Of a stretch of DNA of 64,000 nt, positions 11,146 through 22,761 are shown piece after piece. The stretch's first letter is position 1; every line of letters starts with the position of its first letter. The notes beneath the pieces were generated by a model, which worked only from the letters and a program-made list of their open reading frames with translations, did no database searches and was not told the origin of the DNA. The position numbers and the translations under genes were made by a program. Source of the DNA: Lasiodiplodia sp. COLG20 (taxonomy: Eukaryota; Ascomycota; Dothideomycetes; Botryosphaeriales; Botryosphaeriaceae); assembly GCA_009801085.1 (NCBI GenBank), contig VNWV01000004.1:620001-684000 (forward strand), given 5' to 3'.

Positions 11146-13128
11146 CTAGAACAGCACACCCTTGACCTGCTCCATATCCGAGACCTTAATGTTCTTCAGC
11201 ATGAAGACCCAGATCAGCGCCAAAGCCATGATCGCGGTACCAGCAATCAGCATGCGCTGTTGGGCCAGTGCGTAGGCCTTGATGATGGCGTCCCTCGTCG
11301 CATCGCCAATGGGGTAGCTGAGCTGGACAGTCAAATCATCGTAGATGGCCTCCCACTGATCGACCGTCTCAGCCGGCAGGAACTCTTGCAGAGCCTTGGG
11401 CAGGGTGTTTGTCCAGATGGCGCTCGAGATGGAGTTGCCGACGGCGCCGCCCATGTAGCCGAAGAGGCCCAAAATGGCGAGCACGGCGGCGACGTCGTTG
11501 TGGTCGGCGACGGCCATGATAGCGACCTGCTGGCCGATGATCATCGTGCCGCCGGCCAGCGAGATAAAGATCTCGACCATAATAATATACCCGATGCCCG
11601 TCTCGGGGCGGCGGAAGTAGATCAGCAATCCGACGAACAGAATGTACAGCGGCACCGCGATCTGCAGCAGCCACTTGTAGCGGCCGGTGTAGCGAATCAG
11701 AAACCCGACGCCGAGCAGCCAGATGCCCGAGACGACGTCGAAGATGCCGGAGATGTAGCCGGCGGTGGCCAGGGACTGGTTGTAGACGACCTGCAGGTAC
11801 GACGTGAAGTACGAGTTCCAGCAGTAGTAGGCGATCTGGTACGTCGCGTCGAGCAGGCACGCGCCCATGATGTTGCGCGACAGCAGCAGCGCGTACGGGA
11901 TGAACGGCTTCGGCGCCACCCACCGCTCGAACACGGCGAAGCCGATCAGGCACGCCACGCCGATGACCAGCATGACGATGATGTGCGCCGTGCGCCATTC
12001 GTTCTCGGCTGACTCGGCGATGGAGAAGGGGAGCAGGAAGAGGACGAGGCCGGCTGCGATGAGGATGACGCCGGCCACTGGGGATCAGTTAGCAGGCTGC
12101 ATGGATTTTGCAAGGGGGAAGGTTGCAACTCACAGTCGAACTCTACGATGTAGAACCAGGTGCTCTGGAGCCAGGTCCGGCCGCTGGGCTTCTTGACGAG
12201 GAGGCCGTTCTTGGTGGCCTTGCGCTTGTTGCTCCAGAGCGTCCACCAGAGGGGTAGAGCGACGACGGGCAGCACGATGGCCCAGCAGCCGTACGCCCAG
12301 CGCCAGTTGCTGTCGTAGAAGTTCTCGGCGGCCTTGGGGCCGGCGAAGGCGGTGATGATGTACGGCGATGACGTGAACGCAAAGGCCAGGCCTCGATCCC
12401 TCATCGACGACGTGTCGGCCGTGATGACGTCCACGGAGAAAATCATGCCGGTGAAGCCCACCGAGTAGAAGACCTGCAGCGGGGATGATGTGTTAGCGCT
12501 CGAATTGCTCGATTCGGTAAATGCGGCTGATCTCTTACCTGTGCGGCGCAGTAGGTCTCGATGTCTTTGCACGTCGCGCTCAGAATCATGCCCAGAACTG
12601 CGATCATTGTCATGAAGGAGAATCCGACAGGGCGACCCCAGACGTCGAGAATCTTGGCGATGGGCAGATAGGCGGCAGCCGTCATGACGTTGGAAACGAT
12701 CGAGATGACGGGGATCAGCGAGTGCGACTCGAAGCCACTCGTGATATAGGCTGACAGGTTGGACGTAATCGACGCCTGGAAGGCATTGGTGAAGTAGAGC
12801 AGGAACATGCTGTCGAGTGCAGTCAGCGTGAAGTCCCTGTTCTCAATTGTTCCAGTTTTGCATACCAAACATAGGCGATGACCACATGAGGCTTGGACCA
12901 AGAAAGCGTGATGGCCTCAATCTCCTTCACACCGCCCTGGGCTGTTTCCTCAGGCTTCTCGCTGAAAGGAAGATCAGCAGTCCTCTGCTGAGCCAGTTCG
13001 ATGTCGTCCGACGAGGCATTGTTGGTGTTGGAGGTAGCCTCGCCACTGCCGACAGAGGGATCCTGCTCTGTGACAGTCTCGGTCGTGTCGCGCTTGGTGG
13101 CGTCGCGCTTGAAGATGTTGGCGCGCAT
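11146..13128 (-). CDS. Siderophore-iron transporter, SIT subfamily of MFS (Mir-like)
   Basis: Four exons on the minus strand: 13128-12866, 12836-12539, 12473-12134 and 12077-11146, giving 610 residues. All introns (29, 65, 56 nt of noncoding sequence by these boundaries) are GT-AG and phase-consistent; the first is very short and its ends are least certain. A hydrophilic N-terminus of about 75 residues is followed by many hydrophobic segments consistent with the 14-helix SIT topology. Recognisable blocks are LTALDSMFLLYFTNAFQAS, ILDVWGRPVGF, YCAAQVFYSVGFTGM, APKPFIPYALLLSRN and the C-terminal IKVSDMEQVKGVLF. SIT permeases of the plasma membrane take up ferric siderophores by proton symport. 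The gene points away from the SidH-like gene and shares its upstream region. Iron repression is suggested by the motif at 13477. Confidence 0.88.
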
Positions 13129-14025
13129 GTTGGCGGGCAGTCAATTGACCTGACGATGGGAGAGAGAAGAGCCACCAACGCCGAGTCAAAAGGCGCTGGA
13201 CAGGCGTGTAATTGTATGTTGGGGCGTTTCGACCAAGACGGAGCCTTCCTGACCGGCATAGGCGAAGAAACCCAGCCAAGACCTGCGGCCCGCGAGGTGA
13301 TGTGGCGTCCACGCCGCCCGACGCGAAAGAGTGTGCCAGCCGGCCCCGCTCATTTTCTTCTTCGTTTTTCATCCAACTACCAATAATTCATGCGGACTTG
13401 ACACTGTGGCGGTCCATTGCGCCGGCGGGCGTCGGGATGCCATTCCCAGACAAGAAGTAGGTGCACCGATCACACGATCAGATTAGATCGCTCAACCTCG
13501 GCGTTTCCCATGCAGCCTTTTTTCGTTGATGCGCCCTACGGCCGGGTGAAATTCCCTGCGAGCTTCCGATGTCGGTCAGGCGCTCTTTGTCGGTCTCCCG
13601 TCGGGCTGGGTCTCGTGTTTCGAGGCCCTTCCTTGTTGCCCCTGTTCATCCGCGGCTGGGCAGACCCCGCCCAGAACTCCCAAGAGAGCTTGGTGCGCGG
13701 CTTAAGCCAACTGCTTACATCTGACAGGCTGCAAGGTTATTTGTCCATACGCGTCTGCCTACTACGACGCCTACAGGCTTTAACTCAGGAGCGGAGCCTG
13801 TCTTCTTTTCTCCTTGCATCTCTAAACTGCTACTACATATCCTACTTGATAACCTAATACCTCTTTGATCTACAATACTACCTTGTTCTGATTCCATAAA
13901 CGACGCCAAAACCTACCACCAGACCAAACCAAACCAAAACCTACCGGCATTCACAACACGACGAATCGCCTCAACACCCGTTCTCTCAATACCCGCTCTC
14001 TCAGCAATCGCCATCAGCAACAACA
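13129..14025. promoter_or_regulatory. Divergent promoter of the siderophore permease and sidH-like gene
   Basis: 897 bases between two divergent starts. It contains ATCAGATTA at 13477-13485 and TTGATAAC near 13848. The last 150 bases before the hydratase ATG are C/A-rich with repeated CCAAACCAAA-type words. Small ORFs here are not convincing. Confidence 0.6.
13477..13485 (+). promoter_or_regulatory. SreA-like GATA motif variant ATCAGATTA
   Basis: Differs from the published SreA consensus ATCWGATAA at one base. It lies in the divergent promoter of the permease and hydratase genes. Confidence 0.45.
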
Positions 14026-14916
14026 ATGACAACCACCCCACCAACCCTCACCACCCCCCCACCCCCCCAAACCTTCGCCGCTCTCACCTTCCCCACCCCC
14101 TCCATCCTCCTCGTAACCTTCAACCGCCCCCGCGTCCTCAACTGCATCGACAGCACCGGCAACCACGAACTCGACGCGCTCTTCACCTGGTACGACGCCG
14201 AGCCGACGCTGCGCTGCGCCATCGTCACCGGCGCCGGGCGCGCCTTCTGCGCGGGCGCCGACCTGAAAGAGTGGAACGCGCGCAACGCCGCGCGCGCCGC
14301 CAAGCAGCCCTATCCCTCGCCTTACAACACCATGTTCCCGCCCACCGGCTTCGCGGCGCTGAGCCGCCGCCACGGGAAGAAGCCGGTTGTGGGCGCTGTG
14401 AATGGGTTGGCGTTTGGCGGCGGGATGGAGGTCGTGGCGAATCTGGATTTGGTGGTGGCGGCAAGGTCGGCGGTGTTTAGTTTGCCCGAGGCGGATAGGG
14501 GCGTGGTGGCGATGGAGGGGAGTTTGCCGCGGTTGGCGAGGACGGTGGGGAGGCAGCGGGCGATGGAGATGGCGTTGACGGCGAGGAGGGTGGGGGCGGA
14601 GGAGGCGAGGGAGTGGGGGTTTGTGAATGATGTGACGGAGGATCATGCAGAGGGGGAGGAGGGGGATGTGATGGATAGGCCGGTGGTGCGGAAGGCGCTG
14701 GAGTACGCGCAGGCGATTTGCAGTAAGAGCCCCGATAGCATTATTGTGAGTAGGGCGGGGGTGGTGAGTGGGTGGGAGGAGAGCAGTGCGGAGAATGCGA
14801 CGCGTATCATCAAGGAGATTTGGGAGGCGAGGCTGAATGATGGGGAGAACTTGCGGGAGGGGATCAGGGCGTTTGCGGAGAAGAGGCGGCCGAGGTGGTC
14901 GGATAGCAGGTTGTAG
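14026..14916 (+). CDS. sidH: SidH-like enoyl-CoA hydratase (peroxisomal)
   Basis: A single-exon gene of 296 residues with the crotonase fold. Visible blocks are FNRPRVLNCID near 33, GAGRAFCAGADLKEW at 70-83 (oxyanion-hole strand), AVNGLAFGGGMEV at 124-136 (second oxyanion segment and first catalytic-type glutamate) and FSLPEADRG at 151-159 (second). The last three residues are SRL, a PTS1 signal. In Aspergillus, SidH dehydrates mevalonyl-CoA to anhydromevalonyl-CoA in peroxisomes, supplying SidF. The location inside a siderophore locus supports that role over ordinary beta-oxidation. The coding strand is C-rich in the first 40 percent and G-rich afterwards. A generic crotonase with another substrate cannot be excluded by sequence alone. 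Confidence 0.85.
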   Translation: MTTTPPTLTTPPPPQTFAALTFPTPSILLVTFNRPRVLNCIDSTGNHELDALFTWYDAEPTLRCAIVTGAGRAFCAGADLKEWNARNAARAAKQPYPSPYNTMFPPTGFAALSRRHGKKPVVGAVNGLAFGGGMEVVANLDLVVAARSAVFSLPEADRGVVAMEGSLPRLARTVGRQRAMEMALTARRVGAEEAREWGFVNDVTEDHAEGEEGDVMDRPVVRKALEYAQAICSKSPDSIIVSRAGVVSGWEESSAENATRIIKEIWEARLNDGENLREGIRAFAEKRRPRWSDSRL

Positions 14917-15883
14917 AGAGAGGGTGGACAGCCGCGATGCGGACTTTGACTTTCCTGTTACAATACATGACGTTTCATTGACTTCCCATGCGTACCTATC
15001 GGGATTGGTGTTGAACCTGGCACTCCGTAGCCTTCACGAGGTGCTGTGTCGAAGTGTTTCGCCAGTCTCGGCTGCTCCGAGTCCCAGCTGCGGCAGGCTC
15101 CGCTTGCAAGCCCACCGCAGCCCGCCCGCCAGCCCCATCAGTTCATGCAAGCAGAGACGGCACCGATCGCCGCGAAATTGTCCGCGATCTTTTGACGACG
15201 AGCGATCGGCAGCGTGGTGGCCGTCGAAGTGAAAGTGCCGACGGCATTGACAGCAGCCGAACCAGCGGGGCGGTATGGCCACGTTTCAGCCGCGTCAATG
15301 CCGAAAGTGAAGAGAGAGAGAAAAAAAATCTTACAGATGATCTTATCAATCGATTGCGGGCGTCGTGTGCAGCAGCGGTTCCTTGCGGCGGCGGAGGAGG
15401 CGCAAACGCGTGTAGAGGAAACGAGCTATGGCTATAGCGTTTGGATCCCAGCGCGGACCCCTGCGAGGCCCAGGCTCTCCGGGCAACGTATCTGGCTGCC
15501 CCAGACGGGCACACTCACGCGGCGACATCCGTGCGCGCGGGCGCGCGGAGCTCGTCATTCCCTGCAGCAGCCCACAGTAGCAGTTACGGCGGCGCCGCCA
15601 CCGCGCGTTGCTGACTCCACACCTTGGAAAAGGAAAAATAGGTGGAGTCAATCTAATCAGATCTAGGCCGTTTCTTCTACGCATGCACCTACCGCGTTGA
15701 TGAGAAACATGTGCCCAATGCTTCTTCGTTTGAACCGACATCGGGATTTTTCGTCCACGTAGACGGGCTGGCAGCTGTTCCCTTGGGCGCGGCTTCTGGA
15801 ATTCTCCAGGTTGTTTAGCTGCTGCTCAGCTCTGTGATAGATCCCAACCCCAGCTCCAGTGGATCTGTCGAAACGCAGCCACA
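14917..15883. promoter_or_regulatory. Upstream region of the SitT-like ABC transporter
   Basis: 967 bases between tandem genes. It contains TAATCAGAT at 15654-15662 and TTATCA near 15344. No gene is convincing in it. Confidence 0.5.
15654..15662 (-). promoter_or_regulatory. SreA-like GATA motif variant (ATCTGATTA on minus strand)
   Basis: Lies 222 bases before the ABC transporter ATG. One mismatch to ATCWGATAA. Confidence 0.45.
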
Positions 15884-18800
15884 ATGCCTGATCCTTCACA
15901 TGCGGAGGACAGCAACGCCGCCGATGCGGTAGTTGCTATCACACCCGCGACTGCAGGGCAGGAGGAAGAAAAGCCAAAGGTAAGCAACAAACCCAATTGC
16001 ACAAGGCGTCGTCCACATGAACGAGAAGTGCGACAAGCCGCAAATCTTATCAGATGGACGTTTCAGCCCCTCTGCCACACCAACGTCACCACAAAGACCT
16101 ACCGCTAACACCTACCTCCAGCAAATCCAACGCTTCACGCAATACCTCCGACTCCTCGTCTACGCCCAGCCGACCAAGTTCGACATCTTCCTGCTAGTCA
16201 CGGGCTTCGTCTGCGCCATCGCGTCGGGCATACCCTTCCCGCTGCTGGGCATCATCTTCGGCCAGCTCATCGACGACCTGAATTCCGCAACCTGCAGCTC
16301 CGACAGCACGCAAGATGCCAGCTACCAGTCCTCCGTCGACGGCAAGATCCTGTACGTCGTGTACCTCGCCATCGCGCAGTTCGGCTTCATGTACATCCAC
16401 CTCTCCTGCTGGTCCCTCGGCGGCGCGCGCCTCGCCCAACGCCTGCGCGAGCAGTACCTCAAAGCGCTCCTCCGGCAAGAGCCCTCCTTCTTCGACAAGC
16501 TGCCGGGGGGCGAGGTGTCGTCGCGGCTGAACGGCGACGTGCAGAGCATCCGCAACGGCACGTCGGAAAAAGTCGGCATCTGCATCTCGTCGGCGTCGTT
16601 CTTCGTCACCGCGTACGTCGTCGCCTTCGTCAAGCACGCGACGCTCGCCGGCATCCTCGTCTCGCTCGTGCCGGCGTACATGCTGATGAGCTGGGTGGGC
16701 AACTACTTCATCGAGCGCTACGCCGGGCGCATGTCGGACCACCTGGCTTCCGCCGCGGCGCTGGCGTCCGAGGGATTGTCCAACGTGCTCGTCGTGCACG
16801 CCTTCAGCGCCAACGCGCGGCTGGAGGAGCGGTTCGCGGCGGACCTGCTGCGCTCGCAGCGCGAGGGCGTCAAGAAGGCCGTGGCGTCGGGCGTGCAGGC
16901 CGGGTTGATGTACTTCATCGCGTACGCGGCTAACGCGCTGGCCTTCTGGGAGGGCAGCCGCATCATCGCCGACGCCGTGGGCGGTAGTGATTCGACCGTC
17001 GGCGTCGGCTCCATCTTCACTGTCATCTTCATCCTCGTCGACGCCACCCTCGTCCTCAGCCAGGTCGCGCCCTACCTGCAGACCTTCGGCGCCGCCTCGG
17101 CCGCCTTCGCCAAGCTGCGCCGCGACATGGACCAGGCGTCGCGCATCGACGGCACCAGCGACGCGGGTGAAGCCGTTCCCGTCGACTCCGTTGCGGGTCG
17201 GATCGAACTGCAGGAAGTGTCTTTCGCCTACCCCTCGCGGCCGGACGCCACGGTGCTGCGCGCCGTCTCGCTGACGATGGAGGCGGGCCGGCACACGGCC
17301 ATCGTCGGCCTGTCCGGCTCGGGCAAGTCGACCATCGCCGGGCTCGTCTCGCGGCTGTACGATCCCACCGGCGGCGCCGTGCTGCTGGACGGGAAGGACC
17401 TGCGCACGCTGAACGCGCGCCAGCTGCGCGCCCACATCTCGCTCGTGCAGCAGGAGGCTACGCTGCTCGACCGGTCCATCCTCGAAAACGTCGCTCACGG
17501 ACTGGTGAACTCGCCCGACCCGGCCCACGACCGCCTCCGCCAAGCGCTGCTCGGCCCGGAGCTGGCGCAGATAGCCGAAGCGGTGCGCGAGCGCGGCGAG
17601 GATGCGCTGCAGGCGGCGGAGAGGCTCGGGGGCGCCGAGATGGTGCGGGTCGTCGAGCTGGTGCAGCGCGCGGCGGAGCAGGCGGACGCGGCGACGTTTA
17701 TCGGAAACCTGAAGGGCGGGCTGGGCACCCGTGTTGGGCCTGGCGGCAGGATGCTGAGCGGTGGCCAGAAGCAGCGCGTTGCCCTGGCCAGGGCGCTGGT
17801 GAAGAACCCGAAGATTCTCATCCTGGACGAGGCCACGGCGAGCTTGGATTCGAGGAGCGAGCAGGCCATTCTGGGCGCCATCGAGAAGGTGTCGGAGGGG
17901 AGGACGATGATTTCCATCGCTCACCGCTTGTCGACTATCAAGAAGGCGGACAAGATCATCGTGCTGAGGGACGGCGTGGTGTTGGAGGAGGGCAACCATG
18001 CTGAGCTGTTGGCGAAGGAGGGCGCGTATGCGGATCTCGTGAGGCTGCAAAACTCGAGCGGCGATGAGAAGGCCAAGGCGTCTTCCGCTGCACCGTCTCT
18101 AAACGAGACTTCCGAGGAAACATCGATTGAGAAGGCACCAACATCAGAAAACCAGACACCGATCGGAGAGCTTACGGAAAAGAAAGCGGAAGCATCCACC
18201 GAGGAAGTGGTGGACGAGAAGGCCGAGGGTTCCGGATCGTCGTCGGACAGGTCGCTGGGTAACATCATCGCGGAAACGTGCCGCATGGCCCGCCCGCACC
18301 TCCTCATCGTGCTCCTCGCCCTCCTCGGCGCCACCATCGTCGGCGGAGCCTTCTCTGCTGAAGCCGTCATCTTCGGAAACACGGTGCAGAGCCTGAACCC
18401 ATGCAAGAGCGAAGAGAGTATCCGCTGGCATGGCCGCTTCTTCGGCCTCATGTTCTTCGTCCTGGCCATCATCGAGTTCTTCGCCAACATCATCAGCTGG
18501 TCCGGCTTCGGCTACGTCGCCGAGAAGATCATGTACCGCGTGCGCGTGCTGTCGTTCCGCGCGCTGTTCGAGCAGGACCTGCAGTGGCATCAGTCCGAGG
18601 GCCGCACGCCATCCAGCCTGCTGTCCGTCATCACCAACGACGGCAACCTGCTGGGCGGGCTGAGCGGGTCCATCATCGGCACCATGTTCTCCATCGTCGT
18701 CAACCTAATCGCCGCCATCGTCCTCACCCACGTCGTCGCCTGGAAGATCGCGCTGGTCTGCCTGGCCATCGTGCCGCTGCTGCTTGGCGTCGGCATCCAG

Positions 18801-20111
18801 CAGCTGCGCGTGCTGGCCAAATTCGAAGAGCGCCACGAAAACGCGTACGCGGAATCCGTCGGCATCGGCGTCGAGGCGGCCAACTCGATCAAAGCCATCG
18901 CGTCGCTGTCGCTCGAGCACGAGACGCTGGCCGTGTACCGGCGGTCGCTGGCGGGCCCGCGCGAGGAGACGACGCTGGTCAGCCTGCACGCGAGCCTGTG
19001 GCTGGCCGCCGCCTACTTCATCGGCAACCTGGGCTACGCGCTGGCCTACTGGTGGGGGTCCAAGAACATCATCGCCGGCAGCTACGGCCAGGCGCAGTTC
19101 CTCATCGTCGTGTTTTCCCTGCTCGTCAGCGCGCAGCTGTGGAGCCAGATGTTCGCCCTCGCGCCCGAGGTGTCGAGCGCCCGCGCCGCCATCGCCCGCA
19201 TCCTCAACGTCATCGAGCTGAACCCCGACCAGCGCCTGTCCGGCAGCGGCAAGATCGCGCCGCCTCCGCCCGGCGACGCCACGGCATCGACCGAAAAGGA
19301 AAAGGACGTCGAGGCGTCAGCAGCGTCCAGCCCCGTCTCCGCCACCGAGCGCAGCGGCGGCATCGGCATCGAGTTCCGCGACGTCGAGTTCGCGTACCCG
19401 GCGCGCCCGAACGCGCGCGTGCTGCACGGGCTGAGCCTCTCGGTGCGGCCCGGCCAGTTCGCGGCCTTCGTCGGGCCCAGCGGCGCCGGCAAGTCGACCA
19501 TCATCGCGTTGGTCGAGCGCATGTACGTCGCGGCATCGGGCAGCGTGCTGGTCGACGGCCGCGACGTCGCTAAGACAATCGACGCGTCGTTCCGCGACGA
19601 CGTCGCGCTGGTGCCGCAGGAGAGCGTTCTCTTCGACGGCAGCATTCGCTTCAACCTAGGGCTGGGCGCACGGCCGGGCCACGCGGCCACGGACGCCGAG
19701 ATAGAGGAGGCTTGCCGCCTCGCCAACATCCACGACGTGATTACAGCGCTGCCGGACGGCTACGACACCGTCGTTGGGCCGAATGGCGGAAGGCTGTCGG
19801 GCGGGCAGAAGCAAAGGCTGGCTATCGCGCGTGCGTTGATGCGGCGGCCGCGCCTGCTCATCCTCGACGAGAGCACGTCGGCGCTAGACGCCGAGTCGGA
19901 GAAGCTGCTGCAGGACGGTCTGACGAAGGCGGTGGCACAGCGCGGGATTACGGTGCTGGCTATTGCACACCGTCTGCACACCATCCGCAAGGCCGACGTC
20001 ATCTTCCTCATCGAGCAGGGCCGATGCGTTGATCGGGGGACGCACGACGAGCTGTTTGAGCGCAGCGAGTCGTACAGGACGAATGTGCTGCACCAGACAT
20101 CAGCCGAGTAG
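15884..20111 (+). CDS. sitT: SitT-like full-length ABC exporter/transporter (ABCB type)
   Basis: Two exons, 15884-15979 and 16122-20111, giving 1361 residues. The start MPDPSHAEDSN is joined through a 142-nt intron (GTAAGC, branch GCTAAC, CTCCAG) to QIQRFTQYLRLL. An ATG at 16017 would read through that intron and is less likely. The layout is TMD1-NBD1-TMD2-NBD2. NBD1 has GLSGSGKST near 427, LSGGQKQR near 576 and ILDEATASLD near 596. NBD2 has GPSGAGKST near 1148, LSGGQKQR near 1256 and ILDESTSALD near 1277. Both sites look catalytically complete. The transporter sits directly in the siderophore cluster, as sitT does in Aspergillus, and likely moves a siderophore or intermediate across a membrane. 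Substrate and direction are not visible in sequence. The first intron carries an exact TTATCAGAT. Confidence 0.88.
16047..16055 (-). promoter_or_regulatory. Exact SreA consensus (ATCTGATAA on minus strand) in intron 1
   Basis: TTATCAGAT lies within the first intron (15980-16121) of the ABC transporter, 163 bases after its ATG. It matches ATCWGATAA fully. Confidence 0.6.
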
Positions 20112-20997
20112 AGGAGAGGGGATTTTGGTCGTTGTGCGTCGTAATTTTTTGTGTGCATGGATGGGAGATGATGGACAGTATCAGTAGTATCTGTTGGTAA
20201 TAATACTCAGCTTGCGTTATTGCGCCTTTTGCGCGTCTGGTCCAATTGAGAAATTGATGAGCTGAGGTCTCTGTAGGCGGTGGGGTTGAGTTGATTCGGA
20301 CCGACTGGCCGCGTAAGCGCCCTACTTTTGGCTGCAAAAGAGAGACAGACTAAAGTGTGAAATAGGACGTGCATTTGACTAGCAGCCAATCAATGCGCCA
20401 GCGAGATGATTACGTGGATTACGGGGCCCTAATTCTCTTATTATACAAGTAATAACTTTATTACATCCCACCGGCTCATTCGCGGCGCTTCTTTCAACCT
20501 CCATCTATCCCTTGTCGTTGTGTTGAAGCTGTTACAACTTCCCTGTTTTCACCCATCGCATTCTTGACACTCGCAGTTCTTGCTTGCAGACTCTAGGGTC
20601 ATATATCTGTCAACGAAGTGTCTCCAGCCCGTCTCAATTCAGGCCACCCCAGGTGTCGCAGAGGACGTTGATCTCTTCATGCATTATGAAGCAGGCCACT
20701 TTTCGCACGTGTGCCGTCAATTCAAATAAGGACACTGATTCTGTTCTCAAGAATGCACAAAGTCATGCAGACATTAAGTTTGACTGCTCACGTGGACAGG
20801 GTTTGATTATTCGAGCGAGGAATGTGCAGCAAAAGTTTAATTCTTGTGTCACCCGCCGTGACGCGGCCAGCGATTCATGATTCGCATTCTCCAAAAAAGC
20901 CACCAAAACGCCCGATTACTACCCTTTTCCATCCCCAGCCACACAGCCGTCGTCACCACGCTCGTCCACCACCACAACAGCCCAACCCTCCGACTTC
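20112..20997. other. Convergent 3' intergenic region
   Basis: Between the ABC transporter stop and the second acyltransferase stop. AT-richer than the coding sequence. I see no gene, repeat or regulatory motif in it. Confidence 0.5.
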
Positions 20998-22374
20998 TCA
21001 CAGCTTCGACGGGAACGGTAAACTAATCCCCCCCACCCTGCCCCCCGCCCCAACATTAAACGGGCTCAAATGAAAAAACCTCTGCCGACTACACCTCACC
21101 AACGCCGCCCTCTTATGCGGAAAATCAATATACCGCTCCACATTCAGCCCAAACATGTAATCGTACTTCATAACCGTCGCATTCGCCGCCATCGGCTCGC
21201 CCACCACCGCCGCCGTCCTCGCATCATCCAAAAAGCAGAAATGAATCACGCACGGCCACCACCCGACGACCCTGTACTCGCCGCGGAACCGCGCGTCGCC
21301 GACCAGCGAGTGGCGGCCGCGGTCGTGCGTGCCGGCATCGTAGTAAGCGCCGACGGCGTCCTCGGCTGCCCAGTAGATCTCGAAGTACGCGAAGGGCGTG
21401 TCGTTCCACCGGCCCAGCACGGTGAGGGTGTGCGGGTCGTCGTGCTGCCGGCGCAGGTACGCGGTGTGTTCGGCGAGCGTGCCGGTTTCTTTCCACCCCG
21501 CGGCCACGCGCGGGTCGTTCTGCCACGTGTGGAAGAGGGCGACGTGCGCGGCGTCGGTGTAGTCGAGGGCGAGCAGCGAGAAGTGCTCGTCCAGCGCGGG
21601 TATGTACCGGCTGTAGACGACACTGCCCGGCGCGGGCTTGGCGGGGCGCTGCGGCGCGCGCGTGTGCACGCGGGAGGCGGGGAAGAGCGTGGTGAAGAGC
21701 TCTGTGACGGGTTGGGGCGAGGAGGCGGTGGGGGTGGGGGTCCAAGCGGCGCGGCCTGGGAACGGCGAGCCTGCGCCTTGCCAGAAGGCGCTGCGGAGGA
21801 CGAGGAGCTCGCCGGCGCCGGGCGAGGAGGCGCTGGCGGAAGCCGTGGAGGTCTCGGCGAAGGGGGCGGTGGGGGAGGTGGGTGCTGGGTGCGCGAGGGC
21901 GAGCATGGAGGTGGTGAGGGCGGTGGCGAGGTGGGCGTCTTCGGCGCCGTGCAAAGTGATGCGGAAGGTCTCGAGGTCGGGCGCGATGGTTAGGATGAAG
22001 TAGATGGCCAGCCAGAGCTGGCCCAGCGTTGGTGCGGCGGCAGCATCATCCCAGGTGAAGATGGCGCGTGGGGAGCGGCGGGCGCGCGCCCAGGCGGTGT
22101 TGTTGGAGAGAGGGGGCAGGTCCGCGTCGGCGGCGTCCTGCTTGGGGAGGCTGAAGAGGAGGTTGTCGTCGTGCAGGTGGTCGTGCAGTTCTTCGGCCGT
22201 GCCGGCTTCTTCTTGCACGCGCAGCAGCGGTGTGTTGCCGTCGTCGGTCCACGTCTTGCCTGAGGCGACGGCGTAGTATGTGGTCAGGTAGGGGTGCGGC
22301 AGCCGCAGCTTAGCCACGGCGGATGGCCGCTCGCTGTCCGAGAACTGGAAGGCCTCTATCGATTGCAACGACAT
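20998..22374 (-). CDS. sidF: SidF-like N5-hydroxyornithine acyltransferase, canonical copy (peroxisomal)
   Basis: A single-exon gene of 458 residues, ATG at 22374 and stop at 20998. IucB/AlcB/SidF family: KLRLPHPYLTTYYAVASGK at the N-terminus, GSVVYSRYIPALDEHFSLL near 240, FAYFEIYWAAEDAVGAYYDAG near 330, then the block DRGRHSLVGDARFRG at 351-365, VIHFCFLDDARTAAVVGEP, and IDFPHKRAALVRCSRQRFFHL. The DRG-x-H-x-LVG segment is kept, unlike in the divergent paralogue at 8386-9786. The C-terminus PSKL* is a PTS1 peroxisomal signal, matching the known location of SidF. SidF transfers anhydromevalonyl from CoA to N5-hydroxyornithine, giving the monomer for the adjacent NRPS. The gene is divergent from that NRPS and shares a 1.7-kb promoter with it. 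Another acyl donor is possible. Confidence 0.87.
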   Translation of the reverse strand: MSLQSIEAFQFSDSERPSAVAKLRLPHPYLTTYYAVASGKTWTDDGNTPLLRVQEEAGTAEELHDHLHDDNLLFSLPKQDAADADLPPLSNNTAWARARRSPRAIFTWDDAAAAPTLGQLWLAIYFILTIAPDLETFRITLHGAEDAHLATALTTSMLALAHPAPTSPTAPFAETSTASASASSPGAGELLVLRSAFWQGAGSPFPGRAAWTPTPTASSPQPVTELFTTLFPASRVHTRAPQRPAKPAPGSVVYSRYIPALDEHFSLLALDYTDAAHVALFHTWQNDPRVAAGWKETGTLAEHTAYLRRQHDDPHTLTVLGRWNDTPFAYFEIYWAAEDAVGAYYDAGTHDRGRHSLVGDARFRGEYRVVGWWPCVIHFCFLDDARTAAVVGEPMAANATVMKYDYMFGLNVERYIDFPHKRAALVRCSRQRFFHLSPFNVGAGGRVGGISLPFPSKL

Positions 22375-22752
22375 TGTTTGAGGTAAGGATCTGTGATGTT
22401 CTCCAAGACGAAGACCTGCACCTTCACAGCAACTCCCGGGGCCCAGGTGTATAAGGTTCGCCGTCGATGGAGAAGTCCGAAGCCGCTCTCAGGCCATCTG
22501 GACTTCCTCACTGCGGAATTCCATGGCTGCGTCTCCCCTTCCGCCGCACCGTCTCGCCCGGGCTGGCGGGCGCCGTGGCTTCTGCGTTTGTTCTCACTCA
22601 ATTTTTTCTTCCGAGGAGGTGCTTCACATGGAGCTCGGTGAGTTGCCGCGCAAGCGCGTTGCAAAGGCTATGATCAGCCCCCTTCCAGCCTGCTGATAGG
22701 TTGGCGAATGCCGCCCGCATCGAGCTTCTAGACTGGTAGCTCTGCCGGCGGA

Positions 22753-22761
22753 ATCAGATTA
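22753..22761 (+). promoter_or_regulatory. SreA-like GATA motif variant ATCAGATTA
   Basis: Lies 379 bases upstream of the canonical acyltransferase ATG. One mismatch to ATCWGATAA. Confidence 0.45.

Noticed and set aside
16017..16121. Alternative ATG for the ABC transporter
   Set aside because: The sequence from 15980 to 16121 has a strong donor, branch site and acceptor, and the ATG at 15884 joins in phase.
16194..18050. Open frame of 618 codons on the minus strand
   Set aside because: It is antisense to the ABC transporter, R/H/E-rich low complexity, and a by-product of GC-rich codons. It has no family motif.
21070..21993. Open frame of 307 codons on the plus strand
   Set aside because: Antisense shadow of the canonical acyltransferase.
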